Made by a program: the position numbers and the translations under genes
Assembly (NCBI RefSeq): GCF_036711975.1
Contig: NC_091968.1
Location: 26,769,001-26,833,000, forward strand
Direction: 5' to 3'
DNA: 64,000 nt
Origin: Onthophagus taurus
Taxonomy: Eukaryota; Arthropoda; Insecta; Coleoptera; Scarabaeidae
Shown: in pieces, positions 36,901 to 44,927 of the stretch
Numbering within the stretch: position 1 is the first letter of the stretch
How the letters are laid out: every line of letters begins with the position of its first letter
Notes under the pieces: generated by a model
What the model saw: the letters and a program-made list of their open reading frames with translations, nothing else
Told to the model about the DNA's origin: nothing
Databases searched by the model: none

Positions 36901-39211
36901 GGGGACATACTGTAGTTTTAACTCTTTATTTCTTAAGTTTAATAACACTTGTTTAGTGTCTAAATAATTATTTTTAAATAAATTTGTGAATAAAGTTTAA
37001 ACGTCAAGGTGACACAAATTCAATGTTACCAACTGTAACCAACTTCACAACAATTTGTCAAAATTAAATGTCAATTTTATGAAACGTCATGTTTTCTTAC
37101 GAAAATTAATTAATTTATGCTTAAATCATACAAAAAAAGGAATTTGTTTATGTTTTTTTAATGCCAAACTTTTAGAAAGTCCTAAAAAAATTAAATTAAG
37201 TTGACGTTTTTTAAAATTTTGACGTTCAAATAATTATTAGTAGTCTGTCAAGTTGATTACCCATGAATAATGATTATTCAAGCTCATTTATAAGGTAGTT
37301 GTGGACAAATATTATATTTATATTAATATTATATTATATTTTTCCTCCAATGACGTCACGTTTCCTACCTCACCCCATCAACGTCAATTTATTCGACTTA
37401 GATAACCTTATAACAGAAACACACTATCCAAATAAAAAATATACTGAAGACGAACCCTTACTATGTTTTTTAATTTACAATTTTCCACTGCTTCCACATT
37501 TTGAGGATATCTCGAAAACTGGATGTGATGGAGAAAACCTGAAGACAGTTTCAGAATCAGCTCAACATTATACGTTATAAAAAAGTACCGCAGTCTTCGA
37601 GGAAAAAATTGATTAAAATTTGTAAATTATAGTGTTACTTTTATAACCTCAAAAAAATATATTTTATTTTTTAAGGTTATATCATTTTATAATAGGCAAC
37701 CCATTTAACACCAAATCAAACATAACCTCTAATAAACAATTTAAATGAAATATCTTAATATTTACCTTTAATAAAGTTAAAATAATCGCAGTCATTTTAA
37801 AAGTATTCCCAGGCATCGTAATTGGATGAATTAACTCGTTCACATCCTCAACAAAAACCATCCTTTGTGGATCTTCGCAATTTTCATCACCGTTAAATGG
37901 CACCCAATGACAAGCTTCGCGTAATTTTTCAATTCTCAACCAAAGTTCGTGCAGAGGTAATTTAGAATTTAAAACGATTTCTTCGAGTTTTAATAATTCC
38001 CGATCGTTAACACTTCCGTTTCCAATCCCATTAAAAATATTACTTTTATCTTGATGAGATAAATTCAAATTTAAATACATCCTTAATAACGTCCATAACT
38101 GTTCGAATAAACCGCTTTGTTTCAAAAATAAACCACATTGATACAACATCCTTAAAATGTTCTCTTCAAGAATTGATTTTTCAATTTTAGCAGTTCTACG
38201 TAATTGGTGTAAAGTGGAAAGACATTTGGTGTATAATTTTAAGACTGTTGGGGTGTTACAATGAGACATGGAACATTGCTTTGATTCTATATAACCTTGC
38301 CATAAAATTATGTTGCTTTGTTCTTTTTCCACCATTTTTTCTAAATGTATGTTGAGTTCATCGGATGGGAATGCGTTCACACAAACGTTTAAGCGTTCTC
38401 GTTGGAGTTTTTCGTTATTTGGAAGATGGGTTAAAGCTTTATCAAGGATTGAAAGCTTTCTATCTGCAGTTACACGATTTCCCTATTAAATCAAATAAGC
38501 ATTAATTAAATTAATTAAACAATTAACTTTTAATTTATTAACCTTTGCAATGCTACCTTTTTTATTACATTTCTCAAAATTATAAACTGTATCTTGAAAT
38601 TGCACGTAATCAATCCAAGTTTGTACATCTAAAGGATTTTGGGTCAATTTTTGGTTATATTCTTGTGTTGTTTTGGTTAAATTTATTTCTTCACTAAATC
38701 CAGAAATACTTTCGTTCTTTTTAACCTCAATTTTTTTGTCTAAATCTCCTTTTTTTATTGCGTTATCTTTAATTTCTTCACCAAAAAGTTTTAGTTTAAA
38801 GTATCGTTTATATCGTTTGTTATTGAAACGATTTTTTTTAAACATTGAATATTTCCTATCATACTTCGGCACTGCCGGTCTTGAAATTGTATTAACACTA
38901 AAATATTCCTTCGTTAAGGTTTTATCGATTACAAATTCATCAGATTTTGTTATTAAGTTTTCTGGATTTTCTTCAATTTTCTTTTTTTTGTGCTTCTTAG
39001 AGGATTCTTCTTTTCTCGGAGAAGATTTATTTCTTTTTGTTGATTCTTTATCTTTAATATTTTTATTTTCTGGTTCATTGTTTACTAACAAACTTAATTT
39101 TGAAATATCTACTTTAAAACTCGAATTTTTTAACCAGTTTTCATCGTTATTTTCCTCTTTTTCTTGTTCCCCTTTAGCATTTGCATCAGAAAATGCGGGA
39201 AATAGCGACAT
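24958..39211 (-). CDS. NRDE2: NRDE2 homologue (nuclear RNAi-defective 2 / exosome-cofactor MTR4 partner)
   Basis: NRDE2 is a nuclear protein with HAT/TPR-like helical repeats that acts in nuclear RNAi (worms) and, in mammals, binds MTR4 and splicing factors. Four exons, all phase 0, are 39211-38543 (223 codons), 38482-37766 (239), 31078-29687 (464) and 25080-24958 (40 plus stop), giving 966 aa; the human protein is about 1160. Diagnostic features are the start MSLFPAF, a Lys/Glu-rich low-complexity stretch (SSKKHKKKK), the NPLDVQTWIDYVQFQD repeat, LWQGYIESKQ, and ENCEDPQRMVFVEDV in exon 2. In exon 3, VYYKAVEECPWLK joins exactly to ALYIDAAVYIP in exon 4, as in NRDE2 proteins. The C-terminus is EKQLRLHVTPEELDIL. 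Introns 2 (6.7 kb) and 3 (4.6 kb) are packed with transposons. Confidence 0.95.
25160..25485. mobile_element. MITE-like inverted-repeat element
   Basis: The left arm runs AAATTTGGTATACATTATGAGTGTACTAAGGGTATTAATT...TTGGTAGCAA...GATCAATTAAGGTATTTCAAAGGG. The right arm is its reverse complement with changes (CCCTTTTAAATACTTCAATTGG...TTGCTACCAATTAATACCC...GTATACCAAATTT). Arms are about 95 bp with a ~130-bp centre. No ORF. Located in NRDE2 intron 3. Confidence 0.7.
25490..26090. other. NRDE2 intron 3, unassigned stretch
   Basis: No gene. A piece near 25790-25850 shows a degraded CTAGTGTTAGTTTTAGTTTTACACTAGC segment of the hairpin family. Confidence 0.35.
26100..27125 (+). repeat. K-core/hairpin tandem, two copies
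   Basis: The order is K core (26100-26450), hairpin segment (26480-26610), AT-rich linker (AAATATTTAATTAGATATAT), K core again (26685-27030), hairpin (27035-27110), and linker. The repeat unit is about 580 bp. The next linker is interrupted by the TIR elements at 27127 and 28341, and the K series resumes at 29163. Confidence 0.75.
27127..28055. mobile_element. long-TIR Tc1/mariner-like deletion derivative
   Basis: The ends are TACAGGGTGTGTCAAATG and CATTTGACACACTCTGTA. Inverted similarity runs inward for about 340 bp on each side, including GTTGCTATGGCAACCAAC against its complement and a CCGTTGACAGCTTTAAATG pair. The unpaired centre, on the minus strand (about 27695-27500), encodes MAQLSERQRIQILIMYGYGD followed by TQITQSTVSKILKKFF. 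This is the start of a helix-turn-helix transposase DNA-binding domain with an internal deletion; the catalytic part is gone. It sits in an AT-rich linker of the K repeat in NRDE2 intron 3. Confidence 0.82.
28056..28340. other. unassigned insert between two TIR elements
   Basis: About 260 bp of AT-rich sequence beginning CAGGTGGTTCAG lies between the two TIR elements, before the K linker resumes (TATATAAATCCTTAAATATA). It may be a truncated third insertion. Confidence 0.3.
28341..29162. mobile_element. TIR-family insertion with ACAGGGTG/CACCCTGT ends
   Basis: It begins ACAGGGTGTCTCAGCGAGACC and ends AAGTCACCCTGTATAG, between K-linker halves that join cleanly when it is removed, with TATA at both borders. 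It contains an ACTTCCGGT/ACCGGAAGT palindrome near 28470, as does the element at 32691. Sequence 28561-28935 is present again, inverted, at 43500-43890. No intact ORF. Confidence 0.65.
29163..29500 (+). repeat. K-core repeat copy
   Basis: Resumes the K linker (GCGTATTTACACTC), followed by the core (AATGTCATCATGTAACGTT, then TAAAATGGTACCAACCTAAA). It ends in a degraded hairpin remnant (TTATTTGGGTTTAACC) 190 bp before NRDE2 exon 3. Confidence 0.7.
31135..31180 (-). repeat. inverted arm near the edge of NRDE2 intron 2
   Basis: GCTGATTCTGAAACTGTCTT and CTCCATCACGTCCAG are the reverse complement of sequences at 33500-33560 and 37505-37570 (GACAGTTTCAGAATCAGCTC). The first lies 55 bp inside one intron end and the last about 200 bp inside the other. 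Confidence 0.55.
31180..31640. other. NRDE2 intron 2, unassigned stretch
   Basis: No gene. Scattered fragments could be decayed transposase, but none is readable. Confidence 0.3.
31650..31838 (+). pseudogene. Tc1-like transposase fragment
   Basis: Plus-strand frames give ENPRTSAPQLAVQQATHKVV, then HPETVSRVLN, and after a frameshift KPLISQQNRQKRIEFAKRYL then ASDFEFW. The 'NPRTSA', 'TVSRVL' and 'RIEFAK-Y' blocks match the second helix-turn-helix and the linker of Tc1 transposases. It is truncated by a hairpin element starting at about 31836. Confidence 0.65.
31836..32050. repeat. GGTTTAGCCG hairpin elements, two adjacent copies
   Basis: 31839-31940 is nearly perfectly self-complementary: CTAACACTATACCTAGAAC...GGGTTTAGCCG, a 14-nt loop, then CGGCTAAACCC...GTTCTAGGTATAGTGTTAG. 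A second, less perfect copy runs to about 32050. Confidence 0.85.
32085..32400 (-). repeat. K-core repeat, inverted copy
   Basis: Reads as the reverse complement of the K module: GTCAATTTGACAATTATTGACG, then AGGTTGGTACCATTTTAGGG, then AACGTCAAAATGACGTTTAACG. Confidence 0.75.
32405..33580 (+). repeat. left copy of a ~550-bp direct repeat (split by a TIR element)
   Basis: AGAAAATTAATTAATTTCTG, then GACGTTTTTTAAAATTTTGACG, then after the element at 32691-33252, GATAACCTTATAACTAATACTC and GACAGTTTCAGAATCAGCTC. The same order, uninterrupted, occurs at 37093-37590. The pair could be the ends of a larger element or an old duplication. Confidence 0.6.
32691..33252. mobile_element. TIR element, ACAGGGTGTCTCACGTAACTGG ends
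   Basis: The left end ACAGGGTGTCTCACGTAACTGG mirrors the right end CCAGTTACGTGAGACACTCTGT. The arms stay complementary for roughly 125 bp (including GTAGCATGGGTTGTTCATTC). It contains the ACTTCCGGTCTACCGGAAGT palindrome. Non-autonomous; it splits the direct-repeat copy above. Confidence 0.8.
33570..33640. repeat. single hairpin-family remnant
   Basis: TCTAAAGACGCACGACTAAACCC followed by TTCTAGTTCTAGGTCTAGTG, one arm of the hairpin module. Confidence 0.6.
33690..33990 (+). repeat. possible tRNA-derived SINE remnant
   Basis: A GC-richer block with a B-box-like GAGTTCGACTCGG and a rather weak A-box-like region upstream (TATCGGGTGAGGCG). It is followed by unrelated GC-richer sequence and AT tracts. 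Suggestive only; no clear tail or target duplication. Confidence 0.25.
33995..34475. other. unassigned intron interval
   Basis: An AT-rich half is followed by a GC-rich half with two imperfect copies of a TGGTGGCGG / AATATTACA motif (34388-34470). No gene identified. Confidence 0.3.
34480..34957. repeat. hairpin-element cluster
   Basis: Three to four copies of the GGTTTAGCCGTC / GACGTGCGACTAAACCC palindrome with CTAGAACTAACACTA flanks. The last copy is cut by the transposon starting at 34958. Confidence 0.8.
35270..35875 (+). pseudogene. transposase pseudogene of the 34958-36912 element
   Basis: Readable pieces are YFHQDGCPAHHYEKWIG (second aspartate) and, directly after, EMDFYFWGRMKQIVYSESL. 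The segment that should lie between them, with the third aspartate, is deleted, and stops occur upstream. The FYFWGRMKQIVY tail matches FYLWGHMKQIVY at 17690-18043, so both belong to one transposase group. Confidence 0.8.
35985..36670. repeat. ~178-bp tandem repeat, about four units, inside the transposon
   Basis: Units start at TTTTACTTCATAAAGATACTC-like phrases near 35985, 36165, 36340 and 36520, each continuing with TATTATCTCAAGAACGAATTG and AGATATCTTAAGAATTCGA. The period is about 175-182 bp. Confidence 0.85.
37093..37590 (+). repeat. right copy of the ~550-bp direct repeat
   Basis: An uninterrupted counterpart of 32405-33580 with the same landmarks (AAAATTAATTAATTTATGC, then TTGACGTTTTTTAAAATTTTG, then AGACAGTTTCAGAATCAGCTC). 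Its end lies about 180 bp from the donor of NRDE2 exon 2. Confidence 0.6.
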
Positions 39212-39269
39212 GATTGTGTAATTTTATATTTGTTGTCAGATTTTTACATTTTACAATTAGATTTGTATA

Positions 39270-39660
39270 ACGTTAACGACATAACCTAGAATCGCCCAGA
39301 ATAAAGTCCCGTTTTGTTGCGTCATCTATTGAGGTGTATTGAGGCTAGTTTACAGATTACTGTCAAACTTTAACTATAAACATAACCTTAGTCTGAATAT
39401 AGGAAATTAAAATACAATTCATAAATTTAAAACCCCTTTAAAACTAATAGTAAAATGTGTAGAAGGATAATTGTATGGAAACAATATAACCTAGAACGCC
39501 ATAACTTAGAATCCCAAGAAAAGAGCATTTTGTTGCGTCATCTGTTGAGGTGTATTGAGGTTAGTTTACAGTTTACTGTCAACATTGACAATAAACATAA
39601 CCTTAGTTCCAATATAGGAAATTAAAATCAATTAATAAATTTAAAACCATTTAAAACGAA
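39270..39660. repeat. ~200-bp tandem duplication upstream of NRDE2
   Basis: The first copy (about 39275-39460) and second (about 39485-39660) share CCTAGAA, TTTTGTTGCGTCATCT, GAGGTGTATTGAGG, TAAACATAACCTTAG and ATATAGGAAATTAAAAT. It lies immediately upstream of the NRDE2 start, so it is in its promoter region. Confidence 0.75.
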
Positions 39661-40325
39661 TGAAGAATATACTAGAAACAATATACGACATTCACTCATA
39701 ATAAATCACGCGAAGAAATAATCGAATATGATCAATTACTATAAATATGAGAAAAGGCAGTGAATAAAGGTGAAATAATACAACATAAGGGGAAGAAAGA
39801 AAAGGATTTTTATCCAATTTTTGTAATTAGATTATATATGAAAGATAAAACATTAATAAGGTAGCTAAAAGACATATTCCTTTGACAAAATAGTACATTA
39901 AAAAGCTAGTTTCGTAAAACACGCTTGAAATGCACGAATTCAAGTTTAAAAACGCTAAATGAGTGCTTTAAGTCTTATGAAACGTGTTTTTATGCTATTT
40001 TTTGTAATTCGCGTTTTTATCCTTTTTTTTAACATAATAAAATAAATGTTGACAATGTAGGGAAATAGGTATGTAGCAGTTGGTAATACCGCAACACTTG
40101 AAAATAAAAATTTGAATTGACAGTTAGAAATTGTCAAAAGACAAAATGTATTTCTGTAGTAAGAATGAATTGTATAATGATTATGAGTGGTCATCAGAGT
40201 TTTTGAATAACTCGTGTTTTATGTACATATGTACCAGAAGAGAGAGAAGTCCTGAATACAAAATATTCAATCGACATTAACAATCAGACGTAATAGACCC
40301 CATAAGTTTAGAAGAATTCGAAATG
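39660..40325. other. intergenic, no gene
   Basis: AT-rich; nothing recognised apart from a GTACATATGTAC palindrome near 40223. Confidence 0.4.
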
Positions 40326-40329
40326 ATAT

Positions 40330-41150
40330 CATAACATATTCAATGATTTTCACAACCGAAAGAATGGGAAGTCTCAGACCAATATCGCTTATGTTGTGTA
40401 TTAGAAAAGTCTTTTAGAAAATTATCACTAATCGATTGGAATGATGGTTAAAGCATAACAAGGTGCTTGAGGAAACATAATTTGTATTTTGAAAGGATAA
40501 GGAAGTAATCATAAACACATTCTTAACAACAAATATATAATTAGCTTTTCTTAAAAAACACTCAGTGCGGGCATTGTTACTAGATTTGAAGGACGCCTAT
40601 TTATAGCTAAATTGATGGATATTCTGAATGATCATAAAGTACCAAAAACGTTAATGAGTAATACATAAATTAACAGCACTTAAAATCTTAGAGTAGAAGA
40701 ATGACATTTTGAATATAGGCAAAAAACCAAGTACAGAGGATTACCTCACCTACTGCTATATAGTATACAGATGATACAGCAATTTATGCAGGTGCAAAAG
40801 AGGAAGAAAGCTGCATATACCAACTTAATGAAGCTACTAAAGTATTATCAGGATGTTTAGAAGAGCGAGACTTAACATTGGCCACAGAAAAAACTAAGGC
40901 TATGATATTCTCTAGAAAAAGGCATATAACCAGATACAATGTATTATGAAGGAGCTATGATTGAATATAAATATAGACAATGTATGTATCTAGTGAAAAT
41001 AGTACAAATGGACATTAAATTATTGACTTCAACAAAGCGGGGATGGCTTCAACAACCCAATAACTATGCCAACAGCAAAAAGTCAAATGTTGAAATTGGA
41101 CAGAATATGTTATGGAATGTAAATAGGAGAAATGCCGTTAACATATAGGG
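40330..41150 (+). pseudogene. non-LTR retrotransposon reverse transcriptase relic (plus strand)
   Basis: Frames with stops read SLRPISLMLCIRKVF at about 40370-40415, then NRLEWWLKHNKVLEE, then RALLLDLKDAYL (about 40570). After a deletion comes YTDDTAIYAGAKEEESCIYQ, a variant of the catalytic Y-A-D-D box, then LEERDLTLATEKTKAMIFS. This order (RPISL, LLDLKxAY, YxDD, T-K-T-x-M-I-F) is that of Jockey/R1/I-type elements. Confidence 0.8.
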
Positions 41151-41174
41151 CGGAGGTGCTGTGTACAAAATTTA

Positions 41175-43294
41175 CAAGGCCTTGGAATAGTCAAGAAGGC
41201 ATCGCTCTCACCACATCATCCACAATATCAATCAATGCAGTAACGCAGCTGAAGTTATTATTCATAATATAGTCGTTTAGTTGTTCAAACAAAAACCTCT
41301 CCATCACCTTGGACAGAACTGGAAGAATACTAATCGGTCTTAGATCCGTCATCCTCTGTGGATTATTAATTTTGGGGAGGGGATTTATTAAAGATATTTT
41401 CCATGCTGCTGGAAAAAGAGTAGTCCCAATTGCGCTATTTATAATATGCCTAATATATGGTGTAATATGTTTAACAACATAGTTTAATAGTTTGCATGTT
41501 TAATTTATCTTGACTTGTGGCACCTTAACATCTTCAATCTGATTAAACTCAAAAACACCCCCACGTATAGCTACATTTAAATAATGATTATAGAGGTCTA
41601 TGTCATACTCCAAGGTACCTCCCCCCGAAAAATGTTTATTTAGTTCATTCAAGTTTCTGAGGTGTACAGATATTGCTATCTATTTTTTATTAAAAAGTCC
41701 AGCCTTTTTTATCGCTGCCCACTTATTGTCAACACTTCCTATTTGTAATTCAATATAAATTCAACGTTCTGTACTAATAGCTTCCGTGACTGTTTTTCTC
41801 ATAGCTTTGTAAAAAGTCCGGTTATGTGGTAATTTAGATGCTCTAAAATCACGATATGCTGTGGTGAGGCCGCCTCTGAACGATCTCGACCTTTGGTAAT
41901 ACCGCTGCCACCAGAAACAGTATTTTAGTAATTGATCTTAGCAAATCAATCAAAACTAAATGACAAGCGCGCGGCCACTATTTCAAAACCGTGGGTTCTT
42001 GCACTAAGGCTCTGTCAGGAAAAGGGGAAAATTAAAAGACAAGTATTCTAATCCCACTTAAACTATATTAACAAAATAACAAGAAATATTTAACAATGAA
42101 CAAAATGAACCTTAAAATCTACCTACATTTATTTACGACACGACGTTACTTAAAAAGAGATATTCCTGAATCTAACCCCGACAGCTAATTCTCGTTGACA
42201 GATAGGTATAACGGAAACTGGCAGACTTACTTAGGACTTGTCTTGTATTGATTTGGTGGCACGCCGATGAATCGCAATCCTGGATCCTTTTTGTTGGCTT
42301 CTCGGAATTTAACCGGGAAGGTTCCAACACCACTCTCGCACCAAATCCTCAGTGGAAACACAATTACGACACGACGAAACTAAGTCACAGTTCTCGATAT
42401 GCGACGACACTTAGGATTGGCGTTAAAGCGAATTCTAAGTTGCTGTCTAACGTAGCGCTGACGACGTTTCGTCTCAAAAATCTCTTAGGTTCGTTGTGGT
42501 TCTAATTGATTGTGATTGAATTCTGATTCTCATTCTCTGAAAAAGGTCTTACAAGCTCTTAAGTAACCTCGGGTGTTGGAGGGGTGCAAAAACCTTCTTG
42601 AGGCGTTCCTATCCCCTAGACCTGGGCCAATCCAAAATACGGGGCGGATGTTTTACAATAATTTTCTGAGCCAATGAGGGAATTTGGGGAAGGGAACAAT
42701 TTTTGACCACGGGGCCAGAAGATAACATCCGCCGCTAGCTAATCCCAAAAATCATCACGTAAATCCCAAACTGTAGGAGCCATCAAACTTTACGTTTTTA
42801 ACGTCTATTTTATTTTTAACGACTTCTTCGTTATCGCGATTTACATTTCCCCATAAAATTGCTTATACATAAATCTTTCCCAAAATTTATTTCGACCTCT
42901 GGTCACTATTCCGGATGTCGGTCGTAAATGCGAGACGTGATTTTTGGTTTTTAAAAGCAAAAGGTTGCACGCCAGGAATATATCATTCGTATGGTTTATT
43001 CCCAAAACCATTAAATAATTCCCGAATTATTACAATGCTTTGTCTCTAAGTTTTTGCATGGATAGTGTCGGTAATCCATGGTGTCTGGGGTTTTACAAAT
43101 TTACAGGTGGTCCTTAGTACACTATTTTTTTTTTTTATAAGTATGGCGCTGCTTAAGAAATTTACTTTAGTGTCGACATCTGGCATGTCAAAAATACAGA
43201 AGAATGGAATCTTGTACAAATCCTGCATGAATCTATTATACTGAAAATTACCGAAACAGCGAATAGTCCTGGCTATGGGCGCCATTTGGGCCAT
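41175..43294 (-). pseudogene. non-LTR retrotransposon relic (minus strand), split by an LTR-like insertion
   Basis: The minus strand 43294-43040 gives the endonuclease tail (VDTKVNFLSSAIL, then PQTPWITDTI and KLRDKA). After the insertion at 41860-43034 it resumes as AYRDFRASKLPHNRTFYKAM, with NKWAAIKKAGL, then LFPAAWKISLINPLPKI and DLRPISILPVLSKVMERFLF. Joining across the insertion restores the usual LRDKAYRDFR run. Several stops; it ends before the catalytic YxDD. Confidence 0.82.
41860..43034. mobile_element. solo LTR, 1175 bp, with 4-bp target duplication
   Basis: The segment begins TGTGGTGAGGCCGCC and ends CGAATTATTACA. It is flanked by ATGC on both sides (41856-41859 and 43035-43038) and interrupts the frame of the non-LTR relic exactly between LRDKA and YRDF. 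TG/CA ends and a 4-bp duplication are as expected for a Ty3/gypsy or BEL solo LTR. It is GC-richer than its surroundings and has no convincing ORF. Confidence 0.78.
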
Positions 43295-43339
43295 TAGGCG
43301 CCATTTATCAATGAGAAAAGTATATACATATGTTGAATT

Positions 43340-43480
43340 CCTACAGGGTTATTATGGTATATTGGGAAACGAACGTGGTGATACTTTAGCAAGAGAGGGT
43401 TATAATAAAGGTCAAGGATAAATACTAAAATAGAAGTAAATGAGTTGTTTTTGGAGAAGAGAAGAAGAATTTGGGAAAGA
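43340..43480 (+). pseudogene. RNase H fragment of a non-LTR element
   Basis: Plus-strand translation GYYGILGNERGDTLAREG matches the end of the retrotransposon RNase H domain (H-x-GI-x-GNE-x-AD-x-LA). It faces opposite to the adjacent minus-strand relic, so it is a separate element, perhaps related to the one at 40330. Confidence 0.65.
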
Positions 43481-43499
43481 TGGAAATGATATGTGTGCA

Positions 43500-43890
43500 T
43501 TTTTCAAAAAACCCTAATTATTTCTCAAACTATTAACGTTAAGTATAGGACATACGGAGTATAAAAGATGTAAAATGAGACGCCGAAGACGATTAAGTAA
43601 TAAAATATGAGGGGTGCCGTTCAAGAAAATGATGTTATGGTACATCCAAATTTTGAATAGTTAACTTCATAGTAAAGATTTAGACAGCCGTTTTCGGCAC
43701 CAAAACATACTTAATCACGTTCTGAATCCTAAATTGATATCCCGAAAATCGAGTATTCTCTAATTTTTTGAACAAATGTCTGCCAGAGCAGATTTTTTTT
43801 AGAAAAAATCGAATAACTCGAGAACGGCCGAATCAAATTGCAAAAAGTAAAGTTATTCATAAACCTTGAAAATAGACAAATACAAATATG
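43500..43890 (-). repeat. copy of the 28561-28935 repeat, inverted
   Basis: Both loci encode by chance NNFTFCNLIRPFSSYS in opposite orientation and share the ATTTAGGATT and AAAACATAC stretches, so this is part of a TIR-family element. Confidence 0.75.
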
Positions 43891-43899
43891 TAAAAATAC

Positions 43900-43998
43900 A
43901 GTGTGGTAATTAATTATCGTACCCGACGTTATGCAACCAAATACGCAAATCGCGTATTTTAATACCAATACTGTGATATTGGTTGCATACTTGCAATG
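43900..43998. mobile_element. short MITE, copy 1 (rearranged)
   Basis: CAGTGTGGTAATTAATTATCG, then ATGCAACCAA, then CCAATACTGTGATATTGG and TTGCATACTTGCAATGATGACG. The same element in better form lies at 59428-59555. Here the right end diverges after GATGACGTCGAG. Confidence 0.65.
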
Positions 43999-43999
43999 A

Positions 44000-44388
44000 T
44001 GACGTCGAGTAGAACCATCGTTTCATCCATAATCACTCCAATTTTGTTATATTCATAGTTTATTTGTGATTTTGTTGCTCCAACTAAATCACCACAGGGC
44101 AAAGTAATAATAAAATAGCAACAGATAGTAGATAGTACTGGAATAATAGCTACTTAACAAAGAGATTAGAGAAGAAGAGCTCATATTCCAACGTGTCCCT
44201 TATAATAATATCAATCAATCAATAATCTTAGTCAGTCAGTGGTTATTTGGATTAAATTCTCTATTCTTTTCGGTGTTTCGGGTTGGGTTGAGTTAAAAAC
44301 ATTTAAAAATTAATCAGTTTTATATAGACTTTATTTCGCAATAGACTATTTAAAAATTAGTGATAGGAACCTTATAAATATTGTATAT
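44000..44388. other. intergenic, no gene
   Basis: AT-rich interval between the MITE and the TIR element; nothing recognised. Confidence 0.35.
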
Positions 44389-44916
44389 ACAGGGTGTTTC
44401 GGTGACCCGGGGAACAAAATAAATGTAACCACATGTACTAGAGTGAAAATGATGCCGATTAATGTAAAAAAAATTAATAAAAGTCCTCAAATTGCAAAGA
44501 TACAGGCCATCAAAGTTAGGAAATTTTAACAATATCACGTAAAATCATTAGGCAATTTTTGAGTTGGATCAGTACACGAGAACAATGCTATACAGGCTGT
44601 TCCTAAAGTTTGTTTGCTCAGAACTTTTTTATTCCATCATAACCCTATATTTATTTTTGCAGTTTCTAATAGTAAATTTAGTTTAGAAACTTTTATCACT
44701 CTTAAAGAATATTGATAAAAACCACCGTTTTCGTATTAAATGCAAAAATTCTACTGTAAATAGTGTTTAAGATATTTGGAAAAATGTGTTAAAATTTTGA
44801 ACCTGTATCTTTGAACCTTGAAGACTTTTACTAATTCTTTTTTACATGAATCGTCGTCATTTTCACTCTAGTGTATGTGGTTAAATTTGTTCCCCGAGTC
44901 ACCGAAACACCCTGTA
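44389..44916. mobile_element. TIR element abutting the CYP4 stop codon
   Basis: The left end ACAGGGTGTTTCGGTGACCCGG mirrors the right end CGAGTCACCGAAACACCCTGT. Complementarity extends about 140 bp, including CACATGTACTAGAGTGAAAATGA. The right border is about 12 bp from the last base of the CYP4 stop, so CYP4 must use the element, or DNA beyond it, for 3' end formation. Confidence 0.85.
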
Positions 44917-44927
44917 TGTATATATAT

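Larger units (their letters stand above)
34958..36912 (+). mobile_element. Tc1/mariner-like transposon, full length but dead, TA target duplication
   Basis: The left end CAGTATGTACCCAGATCGAG and the right end ATCCGGGGACATACTG are inverted and bordered by TA on both sides. Inverted similarity continues through GTTACAAAGA and the CATATCCGACGCATTATTTATGC segment. It contains a ruined transposase (35270-35875) and a run of ~178-bp tandem repeats (35985-36670). It inserted into a hairpin cluster in NRDE2 intron 2. Confidence 0.85.

Noticed and set aside
32405-37590. LTR retrotransposon bounded by the 550-bp direct repeats
   Set aside because: No TG/CA ends, primer site, polypurine tract or gag-pol lies between them; the content is Tc1/mariner and hairpin elements. 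Kept only as a repeat pair.
38673-39221. Plus-strand 182-residue frame (MVKFISSLNPEILSFF...)
   Set aside because: It is the antisense shadow of NRDE2 exon 1; the Leu/Phe/Ser-rich content reflects complementing a Lys/Glu-rich sequence.
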